Below are positions 22,809-31,729 of a stretch of DNA of 55,658 nucleotides, piece after piece. The DNA is from JBCCMA01 sp045107005. Its GTDB lineage: Bacteria; Pseudomonadota; Gammaproteobacteria; Steroidobacterales; JBCCMA01. The position numbers and the translations under genes were made by a program. Under the pieces are notes generated by a model. That model worked only from the letters and a program-made list of their open reading frames with translations. It was not told the DNA's origin and made no database searches. Every line of letters starts with the position of its first letter. Position 1 is the stretch's first letter. The stretch is taken from assembly GCA_045107005.1 (NCBI GenBank), contig JBGCFP010000039.1:1-55658 (forward strand). The letters are read 5' to 3'.

Positions 22809-25721
22809 ATGAAACTACAGCGTGCAATTGCACTTCTACTATCATCCGGAGCGGCGCTGACCTACAGCTCGTCCGCCGTTGCTCAAGAGGAGGGGCCGGT
22901 TGAAGAAGTGGTCATCACGGGGATCCGCGGGTCTTTGCAGAGCGCCATCGACCAAAAACGAGACTCGGACAAACTGGTCGAGGTTATCGTCGCCGAGGAC
23001 ATCGGCAAACTGCCTGACCAAAACCTCGCCGAAGTGCTTGAGAACATCACTGGTATTCAAATTACGCGTACGGCCGGTGTCGGTACCGGCGTGCAGATTC
23101 GCGGTACGAACGCGAACCGCGTAGAGATCAACGGCGTGTCCACGTTGAGCGCTGGCTCCGGCCGCAGCGGCATCAATTTCCAGGACGTGAACCCTGCGAT
23201 TATCTCCTCGGTTGAAGTCATTAAATCGCCTGACGCCAAGACCATCGAAGGTTCGGTCGGGGGCACGATTAATCTCAAGACGATTCGCCCGCTGGATCTG
23301 ACCGAGCGCCTTGGTGCCCTCCGATTGCAAGGTGAAGACAGCAGCCTCAGTACCGAAAGCGTGCAGCCACGATTTTCTGGTGCGTTCGGCGACAACTGGA
23401 GCACCAGTGCCGGTGACTTCGGCTTCGTGATCAGCGGCAGTTACACCGAGCAAGAAGCCACGTCATTTCGCCCACGGACTGACCGCGATAATCGCTCGTC
23501 GCCGCCCGGTGCGGTCCCGGAAGAATTTCTGGGTATCCAGTTCCTCGTGCAGGAGCAGGAAAACTTCGATTTTGAAACCGTTAACATTGCGAGCACGTTT
23601 GAGTGGTCGCCCAACGACGACCTGCGTTTCTACTTCGATGCCATCATTAACGATCAGGAGCGCAGTCAGGACAGCTATCGTCTGCAGGCCTCGGGCGTCA
23701 GCGCGCTGCGGAATGTCAGCATCCCAACCGCTTTCGAGACGGTTGACTTCGGTGTTGGTCCCGGCCAGTTCCCGGCCGCTCTGCAAGGCACTCTGGAGCC
23801 GGATTTGGCGCTCGACGATGACGATCCCAACCTGCGTTTCTCCAGTGACACCGGTTCCCGTGTGACCGATAACAGAATGTTTGTCCTGGGTGGCGAATGG
23901 AATCGTGATCGCTGGACGGTGAGCAGCGAATTTGCGACTTCCACGGCGGATACGACAAATCCGAACTTGAGTACGACGCTGAACTTCCTCAACCCGAACT
24001 GTCCGCAGGATGGCACCAGTAATGACAACTGCGTCCCATTCATTTACGACCTTTCCGGTGGCTCGCTGTCGTGGGGCATTAACAATGATTCCCAGTTTGC
24101 ACCGACTTCGGCCGATTTGCTGAACCCGAACAACGTGGTGCTCGATCAGGTGGTCGTGGGTCGTAACGAGACCAACAACGAAGAGACTGCATTCCGTATC
24201 GATGTGGATTACGAGCTGGATTGGAAAGCCGTCTCCACTTTGTCGTTCGGTTATCGTTTCAATGATTCTTCAAGTCGCTTTAACGACGTGGAAGATCGTA
24301 TCGGTGGCTTCAGCCAGCTCGTCGACAGCCCCAACGGCGCGCTGTTCTCGCAGCTGCTGGTGCCAGGTCCGGACAATTACAACGACGCGGACGGTCGCAG
24401 CTTGTTTATCCGCGACTTCCTGCTTGTCGATCCTGATCGTGCCTTCTCTGATCCCCAGGGCACTATCGACATTCTGCAAAACGCTGTGATCGCACACGAT
24501 CCGGACAGCCCCGACATCCTTAACCTGCAATCCGATGAGAACCAGTTCTTCGATGTGGGTGAGAAGACCTCGGCGCTGTATGCACAGGCCACCTTCGAAG
24601 CCGGTATTTTCCGCGGCAACTTCGGTGTGCGCTACATCGATACCGAAGTGGATTCAGTGGCTTTCGGTCCTGAAGACGCCAACGGCGATCGTTCACTGCA
24701 GTCCACCAAGGGTGACTACAGCTTCGTACTGCCGCGCCTCAACGTGATTGCAGAAGTGCGCGACGACATGCTCGTTCGCTTCGGTTATGGCTCGGACATT
24801 CGTCGTCCGAACTTTAACGTCCTGAACACGGCGTTCACGTTTGATAACCAGGAGAACTCGGTGGTTGCACTGGGTAATCCAGGTCTCGAGCCGGAGGAAG
24901 TCGACTCCTGGGATATCTCGTGGGAGTGGTACTTCGCTCCTTCCGCGGCGGTCAGCGTCGGTTACTTCAGCAAAGATCGCACCAATATTTTCGGTAGCGA
25001 CTTTGACGGCGCGTTGCTGGTTGATGATCCGACCACGAGCAGCGGTCTGGCACGTGAAACCGATCCTACCTGCCCTGGCGGCGGTATCTTCAACCCAACG
25101 GTGATTCCAAACGTATTGGGTGATCCCAACACCGTCGGTTTGTGCGTAGACGTCACCAGCCCTGGTAACGATGCGACGACCACCAAGCAGAAAGGCTTCG
25201 AGCTGTCCTTCACCTACAATCTGTCGGAGTTTGAAGATAGTTTGGGTTGGGCATCAGGCTTTGGCGTGATCGCGAACTACACTATCCAGGACTTCAGCGG
25301 CGGTTCGCTGGAAGACTGCACCTCAGGTCGCGGTCTGCAGGTTCTGGGTGACGTGTGTCAGCCACGTGGACTGCTGGATTTCTCGGAGAATGCGTACAAC
25401 TTTACGCTTTACTACGAGAAGCACGGCCTGTCAGCACGCGCTCGCTACACCTGGCGTGAAGGTTTCCGCACGCAGGACTTTGGCGGCGGTGCTAACACCA
25501 GTGGTAGCAGTACCTTCAGCTTCCCGGTCAACACGCTTGATCGCGGTCAGCTCAATGCCAGCATCAACTACTCGATCAACGACCACTTCGACATTGGCCT
25601 TGATGCGATTAACCTGACCGAAGAGCGCATTGACCAACACTGCGTTGCCGAGTCGGGTCCACTTTGCTTTGTCGGCTTCCCGGATCGTCGGATCGTCTTT
25701 GGTGGCACCTACCGCTACTAA
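22809..25721 (+). CDS. Large TonB-dependent receptor (Caulobacter-type)
   Basis: A 970-residue outer-membrane receptor. The start has AGGGGA upstream. The signal peptide ends near SSAVAQEE, the TonB box region is VEEVVITGIRGSL, and it continues SAIDQKRDSDKLVEVIVAED and IGKLPDQNLAEVLENITGIQ, the hallmark of the large receptors often tied to glycan uptake. A plug domain with VQIRGTNANRVEINGV and VEVIKSPDAKTIEGSVGGTI follows, then a long barrel ending in GGTYRY with an aromatic C-terminal residue. It closes the uronate cluster and is followed by a strong terminator. Import of acidic oligosaccharides cut by a secreted lyase is the likely task. Confidence 0.92.
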   Translation: MKLQRAIALLLSSGAALTYSSSAVAQEEGPVEEVVITGIRGSLQSAIDQKRDSDKLVEVIVAEDIGKLPDQNLAEVLENITGIQITRTAGVGTGVQIRGTNANRVEINGVSTLSAGSGRSGINFQDVNPAIISSVEVIKSPDAKTIEGSVGGTINLKTIRPLDLTERLGALRLQGEDSSLSTESVQPRFSGAFGDNWSTSAGDFGFVISGSYTEQEATSFRPRTDRDNRSSPPGAVPEEFLGIQFLVQEQENFDFETVNIASTFEWSPNDDLRFYFDAIINDQERSQDSYRLQASGVSALRNVSIPTAFETVDFGVGPGQFPAALQGTLEPDLALDDDDPNLRFSSDTGSRVTDNRMFVLGGEWNRDRWTVSSEFATSTADTTNPNLSTTLNFLNPNCPQDGTSNDNCVPFIYDLSGGSLSWGINNDSQFAPTSADLLNPNNVVLDQVVVGRNETNNEETAFRIDVDYELDWKAVSTLSFGYRFNDSSSRFNDVEDRIGGFSQLVDSPNGALFSQLLVPGPDNYNDADGRSLFIRDFLLVDPDRAFSDPQGTIDILQNAVIAHDPDSPDILNLQSDENQFFDVGEKTSALYAQATFEAGIFRGNFGVRYIDTEVDSVAFGPEDANGDRSLQSTKGDYSFVLPRLNVIAEVRDDMLVRFGYGSDIRRPNFNVLNTAFTFDNQENSVVALGNPGLEPEEVDSWDISWEWYFAPSAAVSVGYFSKDRTNIFGSDFDGALLVDDPTTSSGLARETDPTCPGGGIFNPTVIPNVLGDPNTVGLCVDVTSPGNDATTTKQKGFELSFTYNLSEFEDSLGWASGFGVIANYTIQDFSGGSLEDCTSGRGLQVLGDVCQPRGLLDFSENAYNFTLYYEKHGLSARARYTWREGFRTQDFGGGANTSGSSTFSFPVNTLDRGQLNASINYSINDHFDIGLDAINLTEERIDQHCVAESGPLCFVGFPDRRIVFGGTYRY

Positions 25722-25743
25722 GAACGGCTTTCGAGCTTAATAA

Positions 25744-25778
25744 AAAAGCCCCGGCAGTTTTGCCGGGGCTTTTTTTTT
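25744..25778 (+). terminator. Rho-independent terminator, probably bidirectional
   Basis: AAAAGCCCCGGCA (25744-25756), loop GTTT, and TGCCGGGGCTTTT (25761-25773) form a perfect 13-bp stem, running into nine T residues (25770-25778). It is 22 bp after the TonB receptor stop. Read on the other strand, the stem ends in six T residues, so it can also serve the convergent membrane-protein gene at 25797. Confidence 0.93.
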
Positions 25779-25796
25779 GCCCGTCACACGGAACGG

Positions 25797-26192
25797 TTAC
25801 GCAAAATTTCTCAATGATCGCAAAAACAACCCGATCCCGCCGACCAGCAGCACCAGGATGACGACTAAATCAAAAGCGCTCATTCGCGTCATCTCGAGCG
25901 TCATGTTGGCGATCACGCCAAACACCAGAGCAAGCAGCGATCCGCCGGCCAAAACCCAGCCGATCCAATTGCGCGAGTTGTAGAAGACCATCCCAACGCC
26001 AAACATGAACGGAATAAGCACCATGCCTGACGTGATCGACATCCCGCCAAAGCCAAACACGCGTGCGCCCAGACCGAAATTGGGACGAACGACAATTCCG
26101 TTCAGCAGCAGATAACCGCCGCCAATCATCATCGCCAGCCCAATCAGAAAGCTGCCGGTACCACCATCACTGCCACCTGCGCCGCGTGCCAT
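25797..26192 (-). CDS. Small multi-pass membrane protein, unknown
   Basis: A 131-residue protein starting at the ATG at 26192 (a GTG directly before it also opens the frame). After a glycine-rich lead it has about four hydrophobic segments: GSFLIGLAMMIGGGYLLLNG, a glycine-rich MSITSGMVLIPFMFGVGMVF, IGWVLAGGSLLALVFGVIA and LVVILVLLVGGIGLFL. RNWIGW separates the middle pair. I do not recognise the family. It sits alone between two other transcription units and shares the terminator at 25744-25778 with the TonB receptor. Confidence 0.65.
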   Translation of the reverse strand: MARGAGGSDGGTGSFLIGLAMMIGGGYLLLNGIVVRPNFGLGARVFGFGGMSITSGMVLIPFMFGVGMVFYNSRNWIGWVLAGGSLLALVFGVIANMTLEMTRMSAFDLVVILVLLVGGIGLFLRSLRNFA

Positions 26193-26295
26193 CACTGTTT
26201 ACTCAACTCGACTGAATCAAGCGCCGAATAGTAAGGCGCCGTCCGATTGATTGCCAGCGGACCGTGGCGACGTAAAGGGAATGCCGCTAATCACC

Positions 26296-26329
26296 GTCTT
26301 GAACCCCGGCAAGCGCCAGGGTTCAAGAC
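26296..26329. terminator. Long hairpin after the Asp-box propeller gene
   Basis: GTCTTGAACCC (26296-26306) and GGGTTCAAGAC (26319-26329) form a perfect 11-bp stem; inside the loop GGC (26308-26310) and GCC (26315-26317) can extend it. It lies 24 bp beyond the stop of the minus-strand gene at 26353. There is no T run on either side, so it is either a factor-dependent terminator, a 3'-end protecting hairpin, or an unrelated repeat. Confidence 0.5.
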
Positions 26330-26352
26330 AGCGTTGCAGCAACAGCCCGGCG

Positions 26353-29300
26353 CTATTGCGGCGACCAGACCGGCGTACGACCGGGCGTCCACGGCGCGCC
26401 AAGTTCCTCGATCTTCATTTCAAACGAAGCCAGATCGTTGGACAGCGATTGCAGTGCTCTTTGTGCCCCCGCAAATTCCGTGCGGGCAATTTCCAGAGAC
26501 TCCGTGTAGAGGCCCGGCACATCCGACTGCGATTCGATCTGACCGTAGAACACCGCATCAATGCGCGAGGCAATGGACCACGCCGTTGGCTCATTGCGCG
26601 ACGCGATGGTCGAATCGCCGGACAGCGCCACGTTCAGATCATCGAGCCGGGATTCCAATCCTTTGAGTTGCGAGAAGTGCACGTCGGTTGCCGCAACCGT
26701 GGCGTGCAATGCTGCTTTTAGATGATCAATTCTCAGCTGCATTTCGCCCGCGAGGCCAGTGGCGCCGGTAACCGCACGACGCAGCTGCGACGCCTCATTC
26801 TGGAATGCCAGCAGTGCTCCCCGGTCACTGGTGATTTCCGGACTCGCTTCCAGGCTCACCACCGAAAACGCCTGCGCTTCGGTGAGATCTTTGAAGCCAC
26901 TGTCCCCCAGCATCGCCAGCGTGACCGTGTACTTGCCCGGCAAGGCAAAGGGACCGACCGGCGGTGTCACCCAGTAGGGGGGATTGGCGGGCGGATTCAA
27001 ATTCACCGGATCGGAGGCCGGGTAGCGCAGATTCCACGCCGTGCGATGCAGCCCCTTTTTGGTTTCCGCGGCGACGCGACTCACGATGGCGCCTTTGGCA
27101 TCGCGAACGATCAACGCCAGCTGAGCCCCGTCTTCGCGATCTTCTGCACGCAGCGTTTCCCACTTGGGATACGGCGTGTCGCCCCCTTCTTTTTCAGCCA
27201 GCAGCTCCTTCTTGCGACGTTCCTGTTTTTGCGTCCGCACGTCATCCGACAGGTAGTAGCTGAATACCGCGCCGAACGCCGGGTTGGGTGCAGCAAAAAA
27301 ACCGCTGCCCATGGAGCCTTTTTCCCGGTTGTCCCAAAGATCGCCTTCGACATACAGCCAGGCATCGCGCACCGGCATCAGCGTGGCAGGCGTTGTGGCC
27401 AGATCGTCCGCTGGCGTGCGCAGCGGCGAGTAGTCGTCAAGGATGTAAATGCCACGGCCGAACGTACCGACGATCAGGTCCGACTCCCTGCGCTGAATTT
27501 CAAGATCGCGCACCGCAATGGTCGGAAAGTTGCCTTTCAGCGCGTGCCAGCTGCCGCCTTTGTCCTGGCTGAAGAACAACCCGAACTCCGTACCGACAAA
27601 CAGCAAATTCGGATCTACGTGATCTTCAGCGATGGTGTGGGCGGAACCGCGCTCCGGCAAATCGCCGGTGATCGACGTCCAGGTTTTGCCGCGATCATCG
27701 GAACGCACGACGTAAGGCGCGTGATCGCCACGCTTGTGGTTGTCGAAAACGGCAAAGACGACGTCCTCATCGTGGACGGAAGCCACGACGTCATCGATGT
27801 AAGACATATCCGGCACTTTCGGGAAGCTCTTGGTCGTACGCCAGTTCTCGCCGCCGTCTTCGCTGACGCTGATCAGCCCGTCGTCCGTGCCGACGTACAG
27901 TAAGTCTTCGACGACCGGGCTTTCGCTTAACCCGATGATGCTGCCGTACATCGAGGTCGAGTCGTTTTTCGCGACGCTATCGACACTCCAGACGCGACCC
28001 ATGACTTCCAGCTCATTGCGATCCAGCTGCCGCGTGAGATCCGGGCTAATGACGCGCCACGTGTCGCCGCGATCGTCGGAACGAAACACTTTCTCGGCGG
28101 CGTAGTACAAACGCCGTGGTTTGTGCGGGCTGATCAACAGCGGCGTATTCCAGTTCCACTTGTAACGTGTCTCGCCGCTCTTGGGATGTGGCGTAATGTA
28201 GATGCGTTCCTGAGTGCGACGGTCGTAGCGTGCCAAGCCACCGTACTGATACTGCGCGTAAATGGTGTTGGGGTCGGTTGGATCAATCTGCGGCTTGTAA
28301 CCGTCGCCACCGAGCACCATGTTCCAATCGGAATTGGTGATGCCGTGAACCACGGTGGTACGCGACGGGGCGCACAACGAGTTGTTGTCCTGCGTCCCAC
28401 CGCAAACGTTGTAGAAGGGTTTCGCATCATCCGCGGCGATGCGATAGAACTGCGTGATTGACAGGTTGCGCACGTGCCGCCAGGTCTGACCGCGATCCCA
28501 GCTCTCGTAGATACCGCCGTCGCCACCGATATACAGGTGTTTGGTGTCTTCCGGGTCAATCCACAGCGCGTGATCGTCCACGTGCCGGAACTTGGTTGAC
28601 AGTTTTTCGAACGTCTTTCCGCCGTCCTCAGATTTGTGCGTAAACGTATCCACGGAGTAAAGGCGGTCGGCATTGTGCGGATCAACAATGATTTCGTTGT
28701 AATACTGCGGGCTGGATGTCATGTGGCCCGAGCGCTTCTCCCAGTTGGTGCCGAAATCCATTGACCGATAGACACCTTTTTCATCGTCGCTGCCTTCGAT
28801 GATCGCGTAGAGCGTGTCGGGAGAGGACGGTGCCATGGCCAGGCCGATGCGTCCGGTGTGATCTTTTGAGGGTAAGCCAGCCTTGACGATGTCCCAGGTT
28901 TCGCCGCCGTCGGTCGATTTGTGAACGCCACTGCCGGGGCCGCCGTTAATCAGAACCCAGACGTGACGTCGACGTTGATAGCTGGACGCGACAATGACGT
29001 CGGGATTTCGCGGGTCGACGACGAATTCGTTGACGCCCGTGTCTTCGTCAATCTCAAGGATACGTTTCCAGTTTTCGCCGCCATCGGTGGTCTTGTACAG
29101 TCCGCGGTCGCCGCCGCTGTTCCACAGTGGGCCTTGAGCTGCAGCCAGGACGGTGTCCGAATCCTCCGGGTGAATCCAGATTTGACTGATGTGGCCGGAC
29201 TCTTTGAGCCCCATGTTCTTCCAGGTTTTGCCGCCGTCGTCTGAGCGATAAATGCCGTCGCCAAAGGCCACGCTGCGCTGTGCGTTGTTCTCGCCGGTAC

Positions 29301-29643
29301 CAACCCACAAGGTCAGTGGGTTGCTCGGGTCGATCTCCACGACGCCGATAGAGTAGGAACCTTCGTTTTCAAACAGCGGCTCCCAGGTGATCGTATTGTT
29401 GGTGGTTTTCCACAAGTTGCCAGACGCGGTCGCTGCGTAGAACACGTTCTTGTGCTCGGGGTGGAACGCAAAATCGGATATCCGTCCGGAGGTGATGGCG
29501 GGGCCGATATGGCGTAAAGCCAGTCCGGCGAAGGGCTCGTCCTTTTTCTCTTTATCGGCGTCTGATGAGTGATCAGCTGCGTAGGCCGTGGAGCCGTAAG
29601 TCGATAACACCAATACAAAAAATAATGCCTGGAAGAATTTCAT
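26353..29643 (-). CDS. Secreted Asp-box beta-propeller protein (VPS10/sialidase-fold)
   Basis: A 1096-residue exported protein (signal peptide ending near STAYAA; AGAGGAC ribosome site before the ATG). From about residue 30 to 770 it is made of propeller repeats with at least ten Asp-box motifs of the form S-x-D-x-G-x-T/S-W, for example SDDGGKTW, TTDGGENW, STDGGETW, SEDGGKTF, SWDRGQTW, SDDRGDTW, SEDGGENW and SQDKGGSW. A C-terminal part of some 300 residues contains PPYWVTPPVGPFALPGKYTV and a helical tail. Such proteins are often labelled glycosyl hydrolases or sortilin-like, but Asp boxes are structural and no catalytic set is evident. It is monocistronic by spacing: 118 bp separate it from the upstream deacetylase-PD40 gene. 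Confidence 0.75.
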   Translation of the reverse strand: MKFFQALFFVLVLSTYGSTAYAADHSSDADKEKKDEPFAGLALRHIGPAITSGRISDFAFHPEHKNVFYAATASGNLWKTTNNTITWEPLFENEGSYSIGVVEIDPSNPLTLWVGTGENNAQRSVAFGDGIYRSDDGGKTWKNMGLKESGHISQIWIHPEDSDTVLAAAQGPLWNSGGDRGLYKTTDGGENWKRILEIDEDTGVNEFVVDPRNPDVIVASSYQRRRHVWVLINGGPGSGVHKSTDGGETWDIVKAGLPSKDHTGRIGLAMAPSSPDTLYAIIEGSDDEKGVYRSMDFGTNWEKRSGHMTSSPQYYNEIIVDPHNADRLYSVDTFTHKSEDGGKTFEKLSTKFRHVDDHALWIDPEDTKHLYIGGDGGIYESWDRGQTWRHVRNLSITQFYRIAADDAKPFYNVCGGTQDNNSLCAPSRTTVVHGITNSDWNMVLGGDGYKPQIDPTDPNTIYAQYQYGGLARYDRRTQERIYITPHPKSGETRYKWNWNTPLLISPHKPRRLYYAAEKVFRSDDRGDTWRVISPDLTRQLDRNELEVMGRVWSVDSVAKNDSTSMYGSIIGLSESPVVEDLLYVGTDDGLISVSEDGGENWRTTKSFPKVPDMSYIDDVVASVHDEDVVFAVFDNHKRGDHAPYVVRSDDRGKTWTSITGDLPERGSAHTIAEDHVDPNLLFVGTEFGLFFSQDKGGSWHALKGNFPTIAVRDLEIQRRESDLIVGTFGRGIYILDDYSPLRTPADDLATTPATLMPVRDAWLYVEGDLWDNREKGSMGSGFFAAPNPAFGAVFSYYLSDDVRTQKQERRKKELLAEKEGGDTPYPKWETLRAEDREDGAQLALIVRDAKGAIVSRVAAETKKGLHRTAWNLRYPASDPVNLNPPANPPYWVTPPVGPFALPGKYTVTLAMLGDSGFKDLTEAQAFSVVSLEASPEITSDRGALLAFQNEASQLRRAVTGATGLAGEMQLRIDHLKAALHATVAATDVHFSQLKGLESRLDDLNVALSGDSTIASRNEPTAWSIASRIDAVFYGQIESQSDVPGLYTESLEIARTEFAGAQRALQSLSNDLASFEMKIEELGAPWTPGRTPVWSPQ

Positions 29644-29741
29644 CGATTGTCCTCTTTGTTATTACCGGACCAAAACCCTGGTCGTTGTTTCGCCCACTTG
29701 CCTCGAGATTCGGCCGCCCACATGGTGCCACTTGGCCCTCG

Positions 29742-29774
29742 GACCGCACAACTGCGGCCGGTCAGTGTGCGGTC
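29742..29774. repeat. Inverted repeat enclosing the stop codon of the deacetylase-PD40 gene
   Basis: GACCGCACA (29742-29750) and TGTGCGGTC (29766-29774) are perfect 9-bp arms with a 15-nt loop. The stop codon of the minus-strand gene (29762-29764) lies in the loop. No T run follows. It could be a factor-dependent terminator or an mRNA-stability hairpin. Confidence 0.4.
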
Positions 29775-31558
29775 GTTTGACCCTCTCTGGCAAGCTCAAT
29801 CACCGCCGCATCCACCCAGTAAATGTCTTTGTCACTGGTGTAAAACAAATATCGCCCGTCCCGCGAAACGAACGGGCAGAGCTCCAGCCCGGGAGTGTTC
29901 ACTCGATCGCCCAGCGAGACCGGGTCCGACCAGCCGCCGTCGCTGTTGGCAAACGTGACGAACAGATCGCGTAGACCGAGACTGGCGCGGCGATTGCTGG
30001 CAAACAGAATGTAGCTGCCGTCCGGCGCGATAAACGGATCGGCTTCGTACCACGCTGTGTTGACGGGCGCCGGAAGGCGCTGCGGCGGCGCGAAACCGCC
30101 CGGGCGTTCCTCGCTCAGGTAAAGATTCAGGTCGCCGTCGTTCTTCGCCTCTAATTTTGAGGCGAACGCCAGCGTGCCGTTATCAGTGAATGAGGTGTAA
30201 AACTCGTCGGCCGCCGTGTTAATTGGCAGGCCCAGATTGATCGGCGCGGACCAACCGTTTCGCGTTCGGCGCGCGTACCACAAATCGTGGGTTTCACTCT
30301 TGGCCATGCCGCTGACCGGCCGATTCGAAATGAAATACAACCGGCTCTCATCGCGCGACAGGTACGGGTCGCCGTACGAGTGCTCTTCGTGGGTGAACAC
30401 CACTTCCGGTGCGCTCCAGTTGCCATCGTCATACCGCATCGACCTGATTTCACCGCGACCGTCGATGGCGACGCCGAAATACAGCTCGCGACCGTCGGCG
30501 GAAAACACCGAACCGTATTCGTACTGATCGGGCAGCGAGACAATACCTGGCGCAAACCGTTGCGGCGTCAGACCAGGTGGCGCCTGATCCAGGTAGGCGC
30601 CGGCCGCCGTCGTCATCAGTCCGCGCCTGACCGCAAGCGCGCGCAGCACCGATTCCGTCTCCAGCGGGTGGAACAAACTCCGGTTGTCAGCGCCCGCAAT
30701 CTTCGCCAGGGCGACGACACGACCCTGGTTCAGCAGCATTGTTTCGGGCTCGTTCGCCGCGATGGGATCGGCGTACGCTTCCAGCGCCGGGATGATCTCC
30801 CAGCCTTCGTGACGCAGCGCCGCGGCAAGATCGTCAATGAACAGGGCGGCAAGATCGTTCTCGTGGAGCAGCAAGGTGTGGGCGGGGGAGCGATTCAGTG
30901 TGCGCACCGCCACGTCATTGTAAAACGTGGCTGCCTCCACCAGCGTGTCGACATAGAGGTCGCGCCAGCCGTCAAGATCAAGCGGATGTTTCGACGATAC
31001 GGCTTCATCGAGGAGGGCTTGCAGATACCAATCGTAGTTGTCGATGGTTACGTAGCCGCTGTTTAGCCCAAGTTTGCTCAGGCCGGCGCGAATGTCGTCC
31101 CGCTTTTGCACCGTGTCGCCCTCGTGTAAAAACGGAAAACGAAAGTAGGGTGCGTAGCCGGGGAGTTTGGCAAGTACCTGATTCGCGCGCTCCACGTCGA
31201 GCAAGAAAACCTCCGCGCTCTCACGATTGGCGGAGCGGTGTGCGTGCGAGTGATTGGCAATGCGGTGGCCAGCGTCGGCGTATCTTTTCAGACGCTCAAT
31301 ACCTTCAGCCCCGCGCGCATCGAGATTGCGGGTTGTAGCAAAGAACATCGCACCGTCGATGCTCGCGCCGGCGAGTGAGTCGATCAGCATTTTGGTGCGT
31401 GCGTCGTGGCTCATCAGCGGGCCAGCTGCGCGCGGCGCGTCGTCGAACGTGATCGCGATGCGCTTCAACGACGGGTCGGCGCTCGCACAAACGGTCGTCA
31501 AACCGAGTGCTACCGCAAAGAGCGCCCAGAGACCTTTAAAGTGTGACGGAGTGTTCAT
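29762..31558 (-). CDS. Polysaccharide deacetylase fused to PD40/TolB-like repeats
   Basis: A 598-residue exported protein. I choose ATG at 31558 because it begins the signal peptide (HFKGLWALFAVALGLTTVCASA); the frame extends 63 codons upstream without protein-like features. Residues about 30-300 form a NodB-type deacetylase: IAITFDDAP (metal and base aspartates), IANHSHAHR (the H-x-x-x-H pair) and FRFPFLHEGD. From about residue 360, four or five PD40-like beta-propeller repeats follow (YGSVFSADGRELYFG, YGDPYLSRDESRLYFISN, ADPFIAPDGSYILFASN, LCPFVSRDGRYLFYTSD). Fusion of the two is unusual. It is divergent from the pseudo-subtilase gene. Deacetylation of an exported glycan is the family activity; the propeller may bind the glycan or a partner protein. 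Confidence 0.8.
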   Translation of the reverse strand: MNTPSHFKGLWALFAVALGLTTVCASADPSLKRIAITFDDAPRAAGPLMSHDARTKMLIDSLAGASIDGAMFFATTRNLDARGAEGIERLKRYADAGHRIANHSHAHRSANRESAEVFLLDVERANQVLAKLPGYAPYFRFPFLHEGDTVQKRDDIRAGLSKLGLNSGYVTIDNYDWYLQALLDEAVSSKHPLDLDGWRDLYVDTLVEAATFYNDVAVRTLNRSPAHTLLLHENDLAALFIDDLAAALRHEGWEIIPALEAYADPIAANEPETMLLNQGRVVALAKIAGADNRSLFHPLETESVLRALAVRRGLMTTAAGAYLDQAPPGLTPQRFAPGIVSLPDQYEYGSVFSADGRELYFGVAIDGRGEIRSMRYDDGNWSAPEVVFTHEEHSYGDPYLSRDESRLYFISNRPVSGMAKSETHDLWYARRTRNGWSAPINLGLPINTAADEFYTSFTDNGTLAFASKLEAKNDGDLNLYLSEERPGGFAPPQRLPAPVNTAWYEADPFIAPDGSYILFASNRRASLGLRDLFVTFANSDGGWSDPVSLGDRVNTPGLELCPFVSRDGRYLFYTSDKDIYWVDAAVIELAREGQTTAH

Positions 31559-31729
31559 GGTTGCCCTGACGATGAGGAGTCGCTCGATGTTCCGGGAATT
31601 TCGCCGTTGCGACAACCGGCTATGGGGCCGCTCGACGGTGAGTTGGCGGATCACCGTCGGTGCTTTTGCCTCAGTAGACCAATCGCGTATGCTGTATTTC
31701 CAGCGTTGAAACCGATCCGGAGGGGAGAA

